Assembly (NCBI RefSeq): GCF_002943425.1 | Contig: NZ_PTRA01000001.1 | Span: 2,108,001 to 2,172,000, forward strand | Length of the DNA stretch: 64,000 nt | Direction of reading: 5' to 3' | Origin: Siphonobacter curvatus | Lineage (GTDB): Bacteria; Bacteroidota; Bacteroidia; Cytophagales; Spirosomataceae | Shown: piece after piece, positions 17,425 to 25,981 of the stretch | Layout of the letters: the number at the start of each line of letters is the position of its first letter | Numbering within the stretch: the first letter of the stretch is position 1 | The notes under the pieces: generated by a model | Seen by the model: only the letters and a program-made list of their open reading frames with translations | Told to the model about the DNA's origin: nothing | Databases searched by the model: none | Translations under genes and position numbers: made by a program

Positions 17425-17811
17425 ATGAAACGAAAGGTTATCTGTTTCTTTTTAGGACCTTTTCTGCTGGGCTGTCAATCAAAGCAGGATCATTACTAGT
17501 GGCAAAGGCTTAAACTTGCCAGCGGTATGGAGAAAAATGTTCTAAACATCAGGCATGAAAAGAGAGCTTTTTCGAATGGTTATACACTAGAATATATCAC
17601 TGCATTCGAGCGTGAGTATTACCTGAGAGATACCCTAAAGAACCGATTGGTCTGGAGCCGGGACAACGAGAAGAATGTTGATTTGGATACCTTGATACAC
17701 GTAGAAGCAAAGGTGTTTTACTTACAAGGGCAGTCTTATCGGATCGAACATTTTAAATCACAAATGAGAGCCATTGACGAAGGGGTTGATTTTTACAGGA
17801 ATGATAACTAG
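17425..17811 (+). pseudogene. Small lipoprotein gene broken by an in-frame TAG
   Basis: The ATG at 17425 opens a clear lipoprotein signal (KRKVICFFLGPFLLGC, lipobox LLGC). After 24 residues a TAG (17497-17499) interrupts the frame, which then stays open to 17811. A downstream ATG at 17527 could restart a 94-residue cytoplasmic product. The downstream part (NIRHEKRAFSNGY, LIHVEAKVFYLQGQ, RIEHFKSQMRAIDE) is not a family I recognise. A second copy lacking this signal peptide lies at 24729. The TAG ends exactly where the duplicated segment begins, so the lesion and the repeat boundary may be connected. Confidence 0.65.
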
Positions 17812-18000
17812 GGCCATTGTTGAAAAGAGCGACGTATTGGCCAGTTTACAGCGGACTTCAATCGTAGGATCAGTACCTAAATAAAAAATTTGGGCCTTAG
17901 TGAAGGCAGCTTACCCGGCGATAAAAGAATACATTTACAGGAGAGGAATACTTACGCCAGAGATAAAGCCCGGGTTTGAGCCTATCATTGATGAGAGCTA
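17500..18000 (+). repeat. 0.5-kb direct repeat, copy A
   Basis: About 501 bases recur at 24729-25230 in the same orientation. In the coding part I count about 27 differences in 312 positions by eye. The copy carries the tail of the lipoprotein gene and about 190 further bases that contain frame remnants (for example AAYPAIKEYIYRRGILTP). It starts with TGGCAA-N10-TTGCCA. Nothing resembling a transposase is inside. The rest of 17812-18156 shows no intact gene. Confidence 0.85.
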
Positions 18001-18156
18001 CTGGATAGACTAGACATTATGCAGCGTACTATATAGCTAACTCAATTACACTAAACTGAAAAAGCGGGTGACAGTCAGCGGGCGAATTCAAGGGTGACGT
18101 CTTCGTGCATCCAGGTACCAAGAGTATAGCCCCCTACAATAGTTTTAATTAGACTT

Positions 18157-18336
18157 TCAGTATTCGAAAATCGAACACTGCTGAGCTCTTGTTAAAAAGC
18201 AATACTTGACGGTAGTTCTAACCACATAGCTGGACGCTTCCCGAACGGCTTGGCCATTCACCATTAGCTTGCCTGACTCCGTGCGAAACATCACCTTACT
18301 GTTTTGATACTCGAAAATCTGAATTCCTGTTTGCAT
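18157..18336 (-). pseudogene. Fragment resembling a phage KilA-N/antirepressor N-terminus
   Basis: An open frame of 59 residues from the ATG at 18336. It starts with GIQIFEYQNSKVMFRTESG followed by KLMVNGQAV, which resembles the opening of phage antirepressor or KilA-N proteins. Such proteins are normally much longer, so this would be a truncated piece. The evidence is pattern memory of a short stretch, hence low confidence. Confidence 0.3.
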
Positions 18337-18465
18337 AGCTATTTATCAAAACCACGGAAATAAGCCTTCCATCTGACCAAAGGAGCCAATTAACACCTAA
18401 GCGTGACGAAATACTACGATAAGTGATAGTATCACCCAGCATTAAACCTCAACTCCTCTCTATCT

Positions 18466-18762
18466 ATGAATTATATCACACTACAGGGCTCATGGTGCTG
18501 GTTCTTCGTGGTGCCCATGATCGTGTTTTATCTGATTGGCTTTTACTTCGTGATTCGGTGGCTCTTTGCCTATCTAAAGCAGAAGTTTCCAGGCAAGCGA
18601 TCCGTCTATGTGGTACTTTGGCAAAAACAGACGCCTGAATTTAGTGTGTTTTATACCCTTAAAGCCGCCAACAAAGAGCGGGATAGACTCGCAGATCAGG
18701 GGGTGAGCATGGCAGATATAAAGGTTTTATCCCGCTTCGTCTACAAGAAAGCTACCAAGTGA
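18466..18762 (+). CDS. Small membrane protein, function unknown
   Basis: A 98-residue protein with one long hydrophobic segment near the N-terminus (about residues 10-36, CWFFVVPMIVFYLIGFYF), then a basic, soluble tail (KRSVYVVLWQKQTPEFSVFYTLKAANKERDRLADQG). The tail looks like a small alpha/beta domain that might sense or bind something in the cytoplasm. I do not recognise the family. The isolated position in the accessory region gives no further hint. Confidence 0.5.
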   Translation: MNYITLQGSWCWFFVVPMIVFYLIGFYFVIRWLFAYLKQKFPGKRSVYVVLWQKQTPEFSVFYTLKAANKERDRLADQGVSMADIKVLSRFVYKKATK

Positions 18763-19090
18763 ATCAATGGCGTGCCTAGGGATTCGGAGGCTAAATCCAA
18801 ATTACCAGGAATTCGGTTAGTTACAAAGATCCTTCATAGCAGATGAGGACAGCAGCTCTCAACTGGACTTCTCTAGTTAAGTGGCCATTCGCTTCCACTA
18901 GAGGGGGAGCAAGTTTGTAGGCTCCCTTTAAAACGATTTAGGGTTAATTGAGAGGTCAACTCAAAACTGAGTCGGCTAAATACCGGTGAGGGCGATATTA
19001 TAATATCTTCAAAAACGATAGTTAGAGGGCAAAGAAGACTTTTTAGAAGTCGTCAACGCGTACGAAGCAACCATTCGGTTGCTTGAGGTG
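18763..19090. other. Gene-free stretch with a short coding remnant
   Basis: No intact gene. Near the end a plus-strand frame reads EGKEDFLEVVNAYEATIRLLEVL (split here as EGKEDFLEVV and NAYEATIRLLEVL) without a start, next to an 8-bp hairpin (19065-19084). It looks like a decayed gene end. Confidence 0.35.
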
Positions 19091-19432
19091 CTAAAAGTAA
19101 CTTCTTTGATAAAAATCAGATCTTTTATATTTAATGCCTAGTGGCTCAGGGAAAAATACGGGAACGAACAATAGGCTAATCATTGAATTAACAAGGCTAT
19201 TGATCCGGTCGTCTGAGATCAAGAATGTGTAGAGAGCGTATTCAGCGACTAGAATACCACCCATAGTCAAAATAAAAAGAAGGGGTTGCTTAATCTTGAG
19301 AGCCCAATACATGGGAATAAACAAGAATAATAGTAGAGTAAGGGGTAGAAAGACGGCATATAGGCCCGCATAAAATAAAGATGCGGCATTGAAGACTTGC
19401 TCTTGGGTGGCCAAGTATACTATGAAAACCAA
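19091..19432 (-). CDS. Small integral membrane protein, function unknown
   Basis: A 113-residue, strongly hydrophobic protein with three to four membrane segments (FYAGLYAVFLPLTLLLFLF, LLFILTMGGILVAEYALYTFL split around residue 60, and SLVNSMISLLFVPVFF) and a basic C-terminal tail. No family was recognised. There is no partner gene in the same direction. It may be a real orphan gene of the accessory region. Confidence 0.45.
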   Translation of the reverse strand: MVFIVYLATQEQVFNAASLFYAGLYAVFLPLTLLLFLFIPMYWALKIKQPLLFILTMGGILVAEYALYTFLISDDRINSLVNSMISLLFVPVFFPEPLGIKYKRSDFYQRSYF

Positions 19433-19633
19433 ATACTTAGTGATTCAGAAATAAAAGATTCTCAATCCAGGATGAGGCGTGCGTATCATAGATTGGCAAT
19501 ATGATAAAACCTTGTGTATAGATTGCACTAGCTATGCTAGATAATTATTCCCATCCTGAAAGGCGGTCCTATGCATTGAGTTGTTGGCTATTTTTGAGTG
19601 CGTTGAATTACATTTCAGCTAAATCGTCTCAAA

Positions 19634-19897
19634 ATGGCCTTTTTACAGACCGCCTGGGGAGATCAGGCCGATATCATATCCATGGATGAGATCAATCAGG
19701 CTATTGCTCAGCTTCAGGACATGGATGAAGAACATGGGGCCTTCTGGGTCGGTGACGATGAGGAGGACTACGTGTTAGAAATACACCGTGACTTAAAAGT
19801 AATGGTAAAATTCCCGGAAGATCCCGACGAAGAAAACTGGGGTCAGCTTAGCCGTTGGGAAGATATCCGCACGCTTTATGCACACTTGTTAAGCTAG
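19634..19897 (+). CDS. Small acidic protein, function unknown
   Basis: An 87-residue acidic, soluble protein with GAFWVGDDEEDYVLEIHRDLK and a late WEDIRTLYAHLL. Size and charge are like immunity or antitoxin-type proteins, but no toxin gene is adjacent and I cannot assign a family. The start MAFLQTAW follows an AT-rich stretch with no Shine-Dalgarno. Confidence 0.5.
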   Translation: MAFLQTAWGDQADIISMDEINQAIAQLQDMDEEHGAFWVGDDEEDYVLEIHRDLKVMVKFPEDPDEENWGQLSRWEDIRTLYAHLLS

Positions 19898-20004
19898 GAT
19901 TTTGACCACTTCAGGCAGGCCTTGCATGCGTATATTGGCTAGTCGATTAATATAACCCCTAATTACACCATTTATTCTATACCTAACAGCACACACGATC
20001 ATTC

Positions 20005-21366
20005 ATGTCTGATAACACCCCCTCGTCTGGTTCGCCACTTACTCCCGACGAGCAAGACAAGCTCCGGGAACTAACCACCCAAAGCTGGAACCTCGAACTA
20101 GCGATCTCCGGGGTGGCCATGTTCGCCATCCTGCAATTGCCCGATTTGCTAGAATCGCTGTTCAATTACCTCCGGTATAATTACATGGCTCACACCAGTG
20201 GACCCGCGGCCACCTTACCCTCGCTAGCCTATAGCCTGATTCGGGCTACTTGTCATGTTTTGTTTGCGGCTTTTCTGGCCAATTTTGTGATGCGAGCGTT
20301 TTGGGTAGGTCTGGTAGGGCTACTAGCCGTTTTTCCCTCGGGCATCCGCTACGACCATATTCCCTTCTCTACGCCTTATGCCCAGAAACGTATGGCTGAC
20401 GAACTGGGCCCACTCGACCGTTATATTCTCTGGCTCGACAAACGGTGCAACATCGTCTTTGCCCTCGCTTTTCAGTTCGTGTTCCTGCTCGTGGTGATAG
20501 CCCTAGTCTACTTGCTGGGGTTACTGTTTTACTTAGTGGTTCAACCCAACGTATCTGCCCCGGTCTGGCTTGGGGTCAAAATGGTCTTAGGCTCCTTACT
20601 AGTCGTTTTCTTCTTAGCTATTATCTTGTTGAATCAGAGGAGGATCAGAGAGACCCCCAGGGGCAGTCAGCTTCACTACCGGTTTACGAAGGTAGGACAA
20701 CTACTATTCTTGGGCTTATACAAACACACCTCCTACGTTACCAACACATTTTATAGCAATATCCGGCCCGGCAAGGTAATTCAGGCGGCAACGATTTCCA
20801 TGGTAGTACTTTTTGTGGTGTTCTTTCTCGAATACAGCAACTATGTCTTGCCTATGCGAGGGAGAATGTCGCTTTTCAACAGCCGACATCTGTACTCGGC
20901 CAGTATCGATAGTCTCTACATCGAGCCTACGGCCTATGACAACCAGCGTCCGGAGGGTGCCTTTATTGGCGGAGCTTCCATCCAGTCAGACGTTATTCGG
21001 GAACCTTACCTACGCTTATTCATTGCCTATCCTAAAGCACTCGACACCCTGCTTGAGCAGGTAGTGCCCGAACCAGCCTGGAGTGATACGCTGTCGAGTA
21101 GGGGACGTCGGCAGCAGTATGCGATCTGGAGCAGCCAGCAGATCAAGAAGCTGATCCGCATCACCGTGAACGATTCGGTTTATGCTCAACCTGACCTGCT
21201 ACTTACCAAAGCCGGCAGTCAGGAGCAAAGCGGCTGGCAAACGGTGTTGGTACCAGGTAATCTTAGAACGGGCCATAATCGGCTCGGCGTGGCCCTGCAA
21301 GACCCTCGAAAAAAAGAAGCCGATCAACTGGCGACTATTCCGTTCTGGTACGTACCTGAACCCTAA
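20005..21366 (+). CDS. Multi-pass membrane protein with extracytoplasmic C-terminal domain
   Basis: A 453-residue protein. After a soluble N-terminus rich in charged residues, about six hydrophobic segments can be seen (about residues 28-50, 70-105, 150-185, 190-212 and 255-280). The region after residue 285 is soluble and contains RMSLFNSRHLYSASIDSLYI, AFIGGASIQSDVIREP and a final GNLRTGHNRLGVALQDP, which may form a beta domain outside the cytoplasm. No catalytic motif was recognised. Codon use is more core-like than that of its broken neighbours, so the gene is probably intact and used. Confidence 0.7.
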   Translation: MSDNTPSSGSPLTPDEQDKLRELTTQSWNLELAISGVAMFAILQLPDLLESLFNYLRYNYMAHTSGPAATLPSLAYSLIRATCHVLFAAFLANFVMRAFWVGLVGLLAVFPSGIRYDHIPFSTPYAQKRMADELGPLDRYILWLDKRCNIVFALAFQFVFLLVVIALVYLLGLLFYLVVQPNVSAPVWLGVKMVLGSLLVVFFLAIILLNQRRIRETPRGSQLHYRFTKVGQLLFLGLYKHTSYVTNTFYSNIRPGKVIQAATISMVVLFVVFFLEYSNYVLPMRGRMSLFNSRHLYSASIDSLYIEPTAYDNQRPEGAFIGGASIQSDVIREPYLRLFIAYPKALDTLLEQVVPEPAWSDTLSSRGRRQQYAIWSSQQIKKLIRITVNDSVYAQPDLLLTKAGSQEQSGWQTVLVPGNLRTGHNRLGVALQDPRKKEADQLATIPFWYVPEP

Positions 21367-21468
21367 TGAAAATAGCTTTGGGTTCATATAATTGCCACTT
21401 ATATAACAACGCCATGTAGTACAATTTAGCCTTTCTTAGCATGAAGCTCAGCAGGACAGGCTTTGATC

Positions 21469-21837
21469 ATGTCGAGTTGCTCACAAAACCAGTCTAAAAT
21501 GAATACTGATATCTATCTAGAAGAGCCTCAAGCCAACATCGAGCTCCTGGTGGCAGAAGTAGACAATGGAGGTTTTGGTCAGTACTTCATTAATTCTTTG
21601 GGCGTTGATTGCTTCAAAACACTAAGAGCACTTAGAAGTATGGGTAAGGTCAAGACGGCTGAAATCCTTCAACAAGCAATTCATCTAATCAATCCCTAAA
21701 ACTTGCCTGAAAGCCAGCTTATTGATAAAATCAGAAGTAGACAGATAAAGGAACGGGATGATGAAGATGTAAATAAGGCTCTTCCTACATTGGACTCCTT
21801 GTTTTATACCCAGCCTGACGGACCGTTAGCACCATAA
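21469..21837 (+). pseudogene. DUF4375/DMP19-like gene broken by an in-frame TAA
   Basis: The frame from the ATG at 21469 gives LLVAEVDNGGFGQYFINSLG followed by KTAEILQQAIHLINP, which matches the NGGF-Q-F-NS pattern of the DUF4375 (DMP19) family. A TAA at 21697-21699 stops it. The same frame then stays open to a second TAA at 21835, reading NLPESQLIDKIRSRQIKERD and LDSLFYTQPDGP, as expected for the rest of that domain. So one nonsense change seems to have split the gene. A start at 21499 is also possible. Confidence 0.65.
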
Positions 21838-22103
21838 GGGTGAATATAATACCTACTTGTAAAACGGCGAAAAACAACGTCATTTAGGCTAACATTAGTC
21901 TCCTAAGCTCAGAGCGATCACTGAGAACTATTCATTAATTCTGGACTGAGCCGCCGCAGTGGTCCAAAGCAGTTCGTTAAAGCCAGCGTTTACCTATTGG
22001 GTGGGTGTAACCTACCAAGGAAAGAAAGGATGACGGAGCGGGCCGGTAGCCCATAAGCCGTTAACCTGTTCTATACTAGTGAGTCATCAAAAAACAGCAT
22101 GCG

Positions 22104-22934
22104 ATGATCTACCAAAGCACTCAGCCTCACCCCGCTTTACAGCCCTTTGTCAAAGAATATATTCTGATCCATTTCAACTTTAAGGCGTTGACCGGTCAGC
22201 GGCCAGCCCGACTCTTGGAAGCTCGGGCCGAACAAAGCCTTATTTTTTATCCCTCTGGTCAGTTCACCAAAATAAGTCCGGACCAGCAGCAACGACTCGT
22301 CATCCCAGCCAGTGTGATTCAAGGCCAGTTACTGAGTAGCTGGTTTCATCACTATCCGGAAAATTTTAAGGTAGTCAAGATTGTTTTTCAGCCCGGAGGA
22401 CTCTTTCATTGGCTGGGTCAGCTACCCACCACCTATTTTGCTAATGCCGTAGTTGATGCGGAAGATGTACTGGGCCGGGAAACCTACCAGATCCTTCAGC
22501 AATTGATGGATACCCAGCAATACGACCGTATGATCCGGACCACCGAGACCTTTCTGCTCACGAGGTTTCAAAAACTGCGTTTACGGATCGAGCCGATCGA
22601 TCGGCTCAATGGCTTCGGGGAGAAGCTCTCTGGGCCTCTATCTCTGGACGATCTCGTGCATCAGTCCTGTCTTAGCGTTCGGCAGTTTGAACGAAAATTT
22701 AAGCAGCGTAATGGGGTGAGCCCTAAATTATTTCTACGGATTGCCCGCTTCAACCGGGCCTTTGCCCTCAAGCAGCGAAAGACAACCTTGGATTGGCTCG
22801 CCGTTGCCCTGAGTTGTGGCTACGGAGATTATCAGCATATGGTCAAAGACTTCAAACAATTTGCCGGACTGACGCCGCCTGACCTGCTGGAAGCCCAAGC
22901 CCGTGCCCCCGAAAAATTACTCGGTCTTCGGTAA
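22104..22934 (+). CDS. AraC-family transcriptional regulator
   Basis: A 276-residue protein with an N-terminal sensor domain of the DUF6597 type (HPALQPFVKEYILI, FYPSGQFTKI) and a C-terminal double helix-turn-helix (about residues 180-265; SLDDLVHQSCLSVRQFERKF, GVSPKLFLRIARFNRAF, LSCGYGDYQHMVKDFKQFAG). The next gene, a cupin, starts 77 bases later in the same direction and is its most likely target or partner. Confidence 0.88.
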   Translation: MIYQSTQPHPALQPFVKEYILIHFNFKALTGQRPARLLEARAEQSLIFYPSGQFTKISPDQQQRLVIPASVIQGQLLSSWFHHYPENFKVVKIVFQPGGLFHWLGQLPTTYFANAVVDAEDVLGRETYQILQQLMDTQQYDRMIRTTETFLLTRFQKLRLRIEPIDRLNGFGEKLSGPLSLDDLVHQSCLSVRQFERKFKQRNGVSPKLFLRIARFNRAFALKQRKTTLDWLAVALSCGYGDYQHMVKDFKQFAGLTPPDLLEAQARAPEKLLGLR

Positions 22935-23011
22935 AGATGTCGTTTTTTGACCACCACCCTTTCTACCGGCAAGGCTAGCTTTGTGACCCTCACATCCAGT
23001 CGATCAACGCT

Positions 23012-23575
23012 ATGTATCCTCCGACACGCCGTTCTTTCATAGTGCGTTTATCCGCACTCGCCGCTCATCGCTTGCTTTCGCCTACATTAGCGACTACTAC
23101 TATGGCTAGTTCAGCAACCAAACCCTTTGTGATTCAAGAGAGTGAAGCGCGCTTTGGCCAGCTTTATCAGGTTCTGGGCATGGAGCTCTCCTTAAAAATA
23201 GCCGGTCAGGATACCCACCAGCAGTTGACCATGTTTTATGGCAAGTATCATAAAAACGACGGCCCACCTGTCCATGTTCATCATGGACAGGATGAGCAGT
23301 TCTACATCGTCGAAGGCGACTTTCTCGTGCAGGTGGGTGAACAGACTTACACCCTGCACGGGGGCGATACTATCTTTTTACCCAGGCAGGTGCCCCATGC
23401 CTTTTTAGTACTCAGTGAAACGGGGAAAATGTTTTTTCAGACCAATCCAAGTGGCCAAACCGAAGCACTTTTCAAACGCCTGTCTCAATTGCCAGCTACG
23501 GCTACGCTGGAAGAGATCAAACAAGTTCACCAGAAGCATGGCGTCAGTATTGTTGGACCGCGGTTACAAAACTAG
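23012..23575 (+). CDS. Exported cupin-domain protein
   Basis: A 187-residue protein. The N-terminus has a twin-arginine-like signal (TRRSFIVRLSALAA), so it may be exported. The cupin barrel has motif 1 as PPVHVHHGQDEQFYIVEGDF (three His and one Glu for a metal) and motif 2 as GDTIFLPRQVPHAF. It may be a metal-dependent enzyme or a ligand-binding protein; the function is unknown. It follows the AraC regulator and is probably controlled by it. Confidence 0.82.
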   Translation: MYPPTRRSFIVRLSALAAHRLLSPTLATTTMASSATKPFVIQESEARFGQLYQVLGMELSLKIAGQDTHQQLTMFYGKYHKNDGPPVHVHHGQDEQFYIVEGDFLVQVGEQTYTLHGGDTIFLPRQVPHAFLVLSETGKMFFQTNPSGQTEALFKRLSQLPATATLEEIKQVHQKHGVSIVGPRLQN

Positions 23576-24142
23576 GGTACCACTGACTGGGCCACTGGGT
23601 TTGAACGGGTGTGCTAGTTGGGTCAAGCACTGTAGGTATTTATTGATTGGGTTAGGGTCGAAAGGGTTCTAGAAGACCCCTATCTGATTATTCACTAGTC
23701 AAGGCATCGAAGCGATTTCACTAGAAAACCTGTTTGTCTTACAGAGGAAATCAAAAGATAGACTTCTCTGGAAGATCGATGCCATATCTACTCTATATCC
23801 TTTTACATACAACCCTTGGCCAAATGTGAAATGCAGGCATTCGCACGCAAGCATCTACCCGAAAACCCGGCATTTCTCCACCTACTCACTCTTTGTAGAG
23901 GCCCAATATATAGTCGGATAGCTGGAAGCCTTTTCAAGGGCAAATTAGGAGTAAAAGAGACGTTTCAGGGGGCAAATCAGTCCACCCGTCGAGCAAATAC
24001 CACTTAGCTATATAGTCCACTGTAGCTTTAGCTTACTGAATCGCTCAGTGGTGACTTGTTCTGATAAGCAAACGGCTTTAAGGAATGATTCATGGGAAAG
24101 CCTACTTGTCGTTGCAGGTAGGCTTTTTTGTGACCGAACTAA
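23576..24142. other. Gene-free stretch, terminator at its right end
   Basis: No credible coding sequence. At 24097-24129 AAGCCTAC and GTAGGCTT form a stem followed by T6 on the plus strand; it borders the stop of the leftward gene at 24143 and may work in both directions. Confidence 0.5.
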
Positions 24143-24514
24143 CTATCCTTCTGCCTGGCTAATGTGAGCCGCAACAATCTGCCAGCCATTCTCGGTCTTA
24201 TGCCAAACGCGGGTATAGCGGAATAAACCCTCTATGGCACTTTCGCCCACCCATACCCTTAGCTTCATCAGGGCAAACACGATCGCAGTTTCCAGGAACA
24301 CCTTGATTTTAACCTCCTGTGCGATGATGCTTTCAATGCGTAACTGTCCGGATTGGTGGGCGGCCAGATCATCCGCCTTGCTCAGCAGGTAGCCGGCTGG
24401 ATCCGTGACAATCACTTCGTCATCGATCAACGCATCCAGTGTTTCTACATCGCTTTGCAGCATAGCCATACGTAAACGTTCTTCCTGGTGTTGGATTTCT
24501 TCTAAAGCCTGCAT
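24143..24514 (-). CDS. SnoaL/NTF2-like (DUF4440) protein
   Basis: A 123-residue cytoplasmic protein with the DUF4440/NTF2 pattern: an N-terminal helix pair (EERLRMAMLQSDVETLDALI), DDEVIVTDPAGYLLSKAD, a central strand with VFALMKLRVW, and the closing RYTRVWHKTENGWQIVAAHIS. Members form cone-shaped folds that bind small molecules or act as isomerase-like enzymes. No substrate can be suggested. Confidence 0.82.
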   Translation of the reverse strand: MQALEEIQHQEERLRMAMLQSDVETLDALIDDEVIVTDPAGYLLSKADDLAAHQSGQLRIESIIAQEVKIKVFLETAIVFALMKLRVWVGESAIEGLFRYTRVWHKTENGWQIVAAHISQAEG

Positions 24515-24728
24515 CGTCTTTTTTTAGGCAAAGAACCAAGCATTACTTTGACTCGATAGTCAGTTTTACTTGAGATTTAGTGGGGAATTCAGAGGGCTGG
24601 CTATAGGCTTTTGACGGGGCGAAAAATATTTCTTGAATTATTTACTGGAAAAATGCACAAATCAAATCTTAAAACCATTACCATCATGTACAACAAATTT
24701 AATTTCACCTCCGCACCGACGGTATTGT

Positions 24729-25040
24729 TGGCAAAGGCTTAAACTTGCCAGCGGTATAGATAAAAATATTCTAAACATCAGATGTGAAAAAAGAGCTTTC
24801 CCGAATGGTTATATACTAGAATATAGCACTGCACTCGAGCGTGAAGATTACCTGAGAGATACCCTAAAGAACCCATTGGTCTGGAGCCGTGGCAACGAGA
24901 GGAATGTTGATTTGGATACCTTGATACATGTAGAAACAAAGGTATTTTACCTACAAGGGCAGCCTTATCGGATCGAACATTTCAAATCACAAATGAGAGC
25001 CATTGACGAATGGGTTGATTTATACTGGAATGATAACTAG
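24729..25040 (+). pseudogene. 5'-truncated second copy of the lipoprotein gene tail
   Basis: The frame WQRLKLASGIDKNILNIR to WNDN matches copy A (17500-17811) codon by codon, but the signal peptide is missing. The upstream in-frame sequence back to a TTG at 24633 does not look like a protein start. About two thirds of the base differences from copy A change an amino acid, so there is little sign of selection. An ATG at 24653 in another frame yields only 29 residues that run into the repeat. Confidence 0.6.
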
Positions 25041-25230
25041 GGCCATTGTTGAAAAGAGCGACGTATTGGCCAGTTTACAGCGTACTTCAATCGTAGGATC
25101 AGTACCTAAATAAAAAGATTTAGGCCTTAGTGAAAGTGGCTTACCCGGCGATAAAAGAATACATTTACGTGAGAGGAATGCTTAGGGTAGAGTTAAAGCC
25201 TTGGGTTGAGCCTATCATTGATGAGAGCTA
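24729..25230 (+). repeat. 0.5-kb direct repeat, copy B
   Basis: Same segment as 17500-18000, about nine in ten bases identical. Copy B begins at the shared TTGGCAA-type inverted repeat. Its left flank differs completely from copy A, and the right flank diverges after GATGAGAGCTA. Confidence 0.85.
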
Positions 25231-25949
25231 TTTAATTAATATAGTAGATAGCTAATCTTAATTTGACAAGCTTCAGTCGATTGACAATTAATTTTTTATC
25301 CAGAGGCTAATGACATACCAACCCTAAAAGAATATATGCAACGTGAGGAACTAGAGAATACCGCCCTCTTCCTACAGCCGATTATCCGGCTCTAAAAATT
25401 GAGTAAGTTGAGGTAAATGCCGACTTTCTCGTGAATTAGGAATTAGAACTTGGTAAACTGACGGTGCATGCTTTGATAGTACCGATGATCTAATAAAATT
25501 CATTACTTTTATTAATAGCAGCAAATTCAAGATTTCCAGCGAAGTCGAACGAATTCAGATTTTGGTTTCGGCTTTGCGGAAGTTTCGAGAAATGATTCAT
25601 GCCGAACTAGGCCTTTGGCTATCTCAAACCAGTAATAGGAACTATTGAGCAAGGTACCCCAAATGTGGTCTTAATACGCTAGAAAATTTTAAAGGATCTT
25701 TCGACTAAGGTTACCGTAAGGGTAGAGGCTGAATAAGAGAAGATTCAGCGAAAGATGCAGTACTAGACTTCAATACGCTAAGCCCCTTGTAACGGAATAC
25801 AGAGGAGGTGTATTGCTGGTATAAATAACTAAATAAGTCAGTTCTATTAATTCGGTTGTTTGTGAGTAGCAGAAGCGATTAGATGAGTATTGGAAAGCAG
25901 TATGAGCAGTCTTTTCAATTTAGAGGTCTTTTTTTATTCAACACAGTAC
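25231..25949. other. Decayed stretch with several coding remnants
   Basis: No intact gene. Pieces can be read in plus frames: ADYPALKIE-stop-VEVNADF near 25375-25425 resembles ADYLALEEVEVYTDF at about 34945. SSEVERIQILVSALRKFREM lies near 25535-25595. KDLSTKVTVRVEAE near 25694-25735 resembles KQTLSAKVTVMAEAE near 26802. Several stops interrupt them, so they are probably relics of small gene families present elsewhere in the window. Confidence 0.4.
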
Positions 25950-25957
25950 TATCTTTG
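25950..25957 (+). promoter_or_regulatory. TAnnTTTG -7 box (TATCTTTG)
   Basis: TATCTTTG matches the Bacteroidota -7 consensus exactly and ends 24 bases before the ATG at 25982, a normal leader length. Confidence 0.5.
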
Positions 25958-25981
25958 ATTGCCTAAATTTAAAAGCTCTAT

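Noticed and set aside
23816-24007. 63-codon rightward open frame in the gap after the cupin gene
   Set aside because: It needs a TTG start, has no recognisable pattern, and lies in a stretch without other coding signal.
24633-24728. Extended start of the second lipoprotein-tail copy
   Set aside because: It relies on a TTG codon, the residues before the repeat boundary have no protein-like features, and they do not match copy A.
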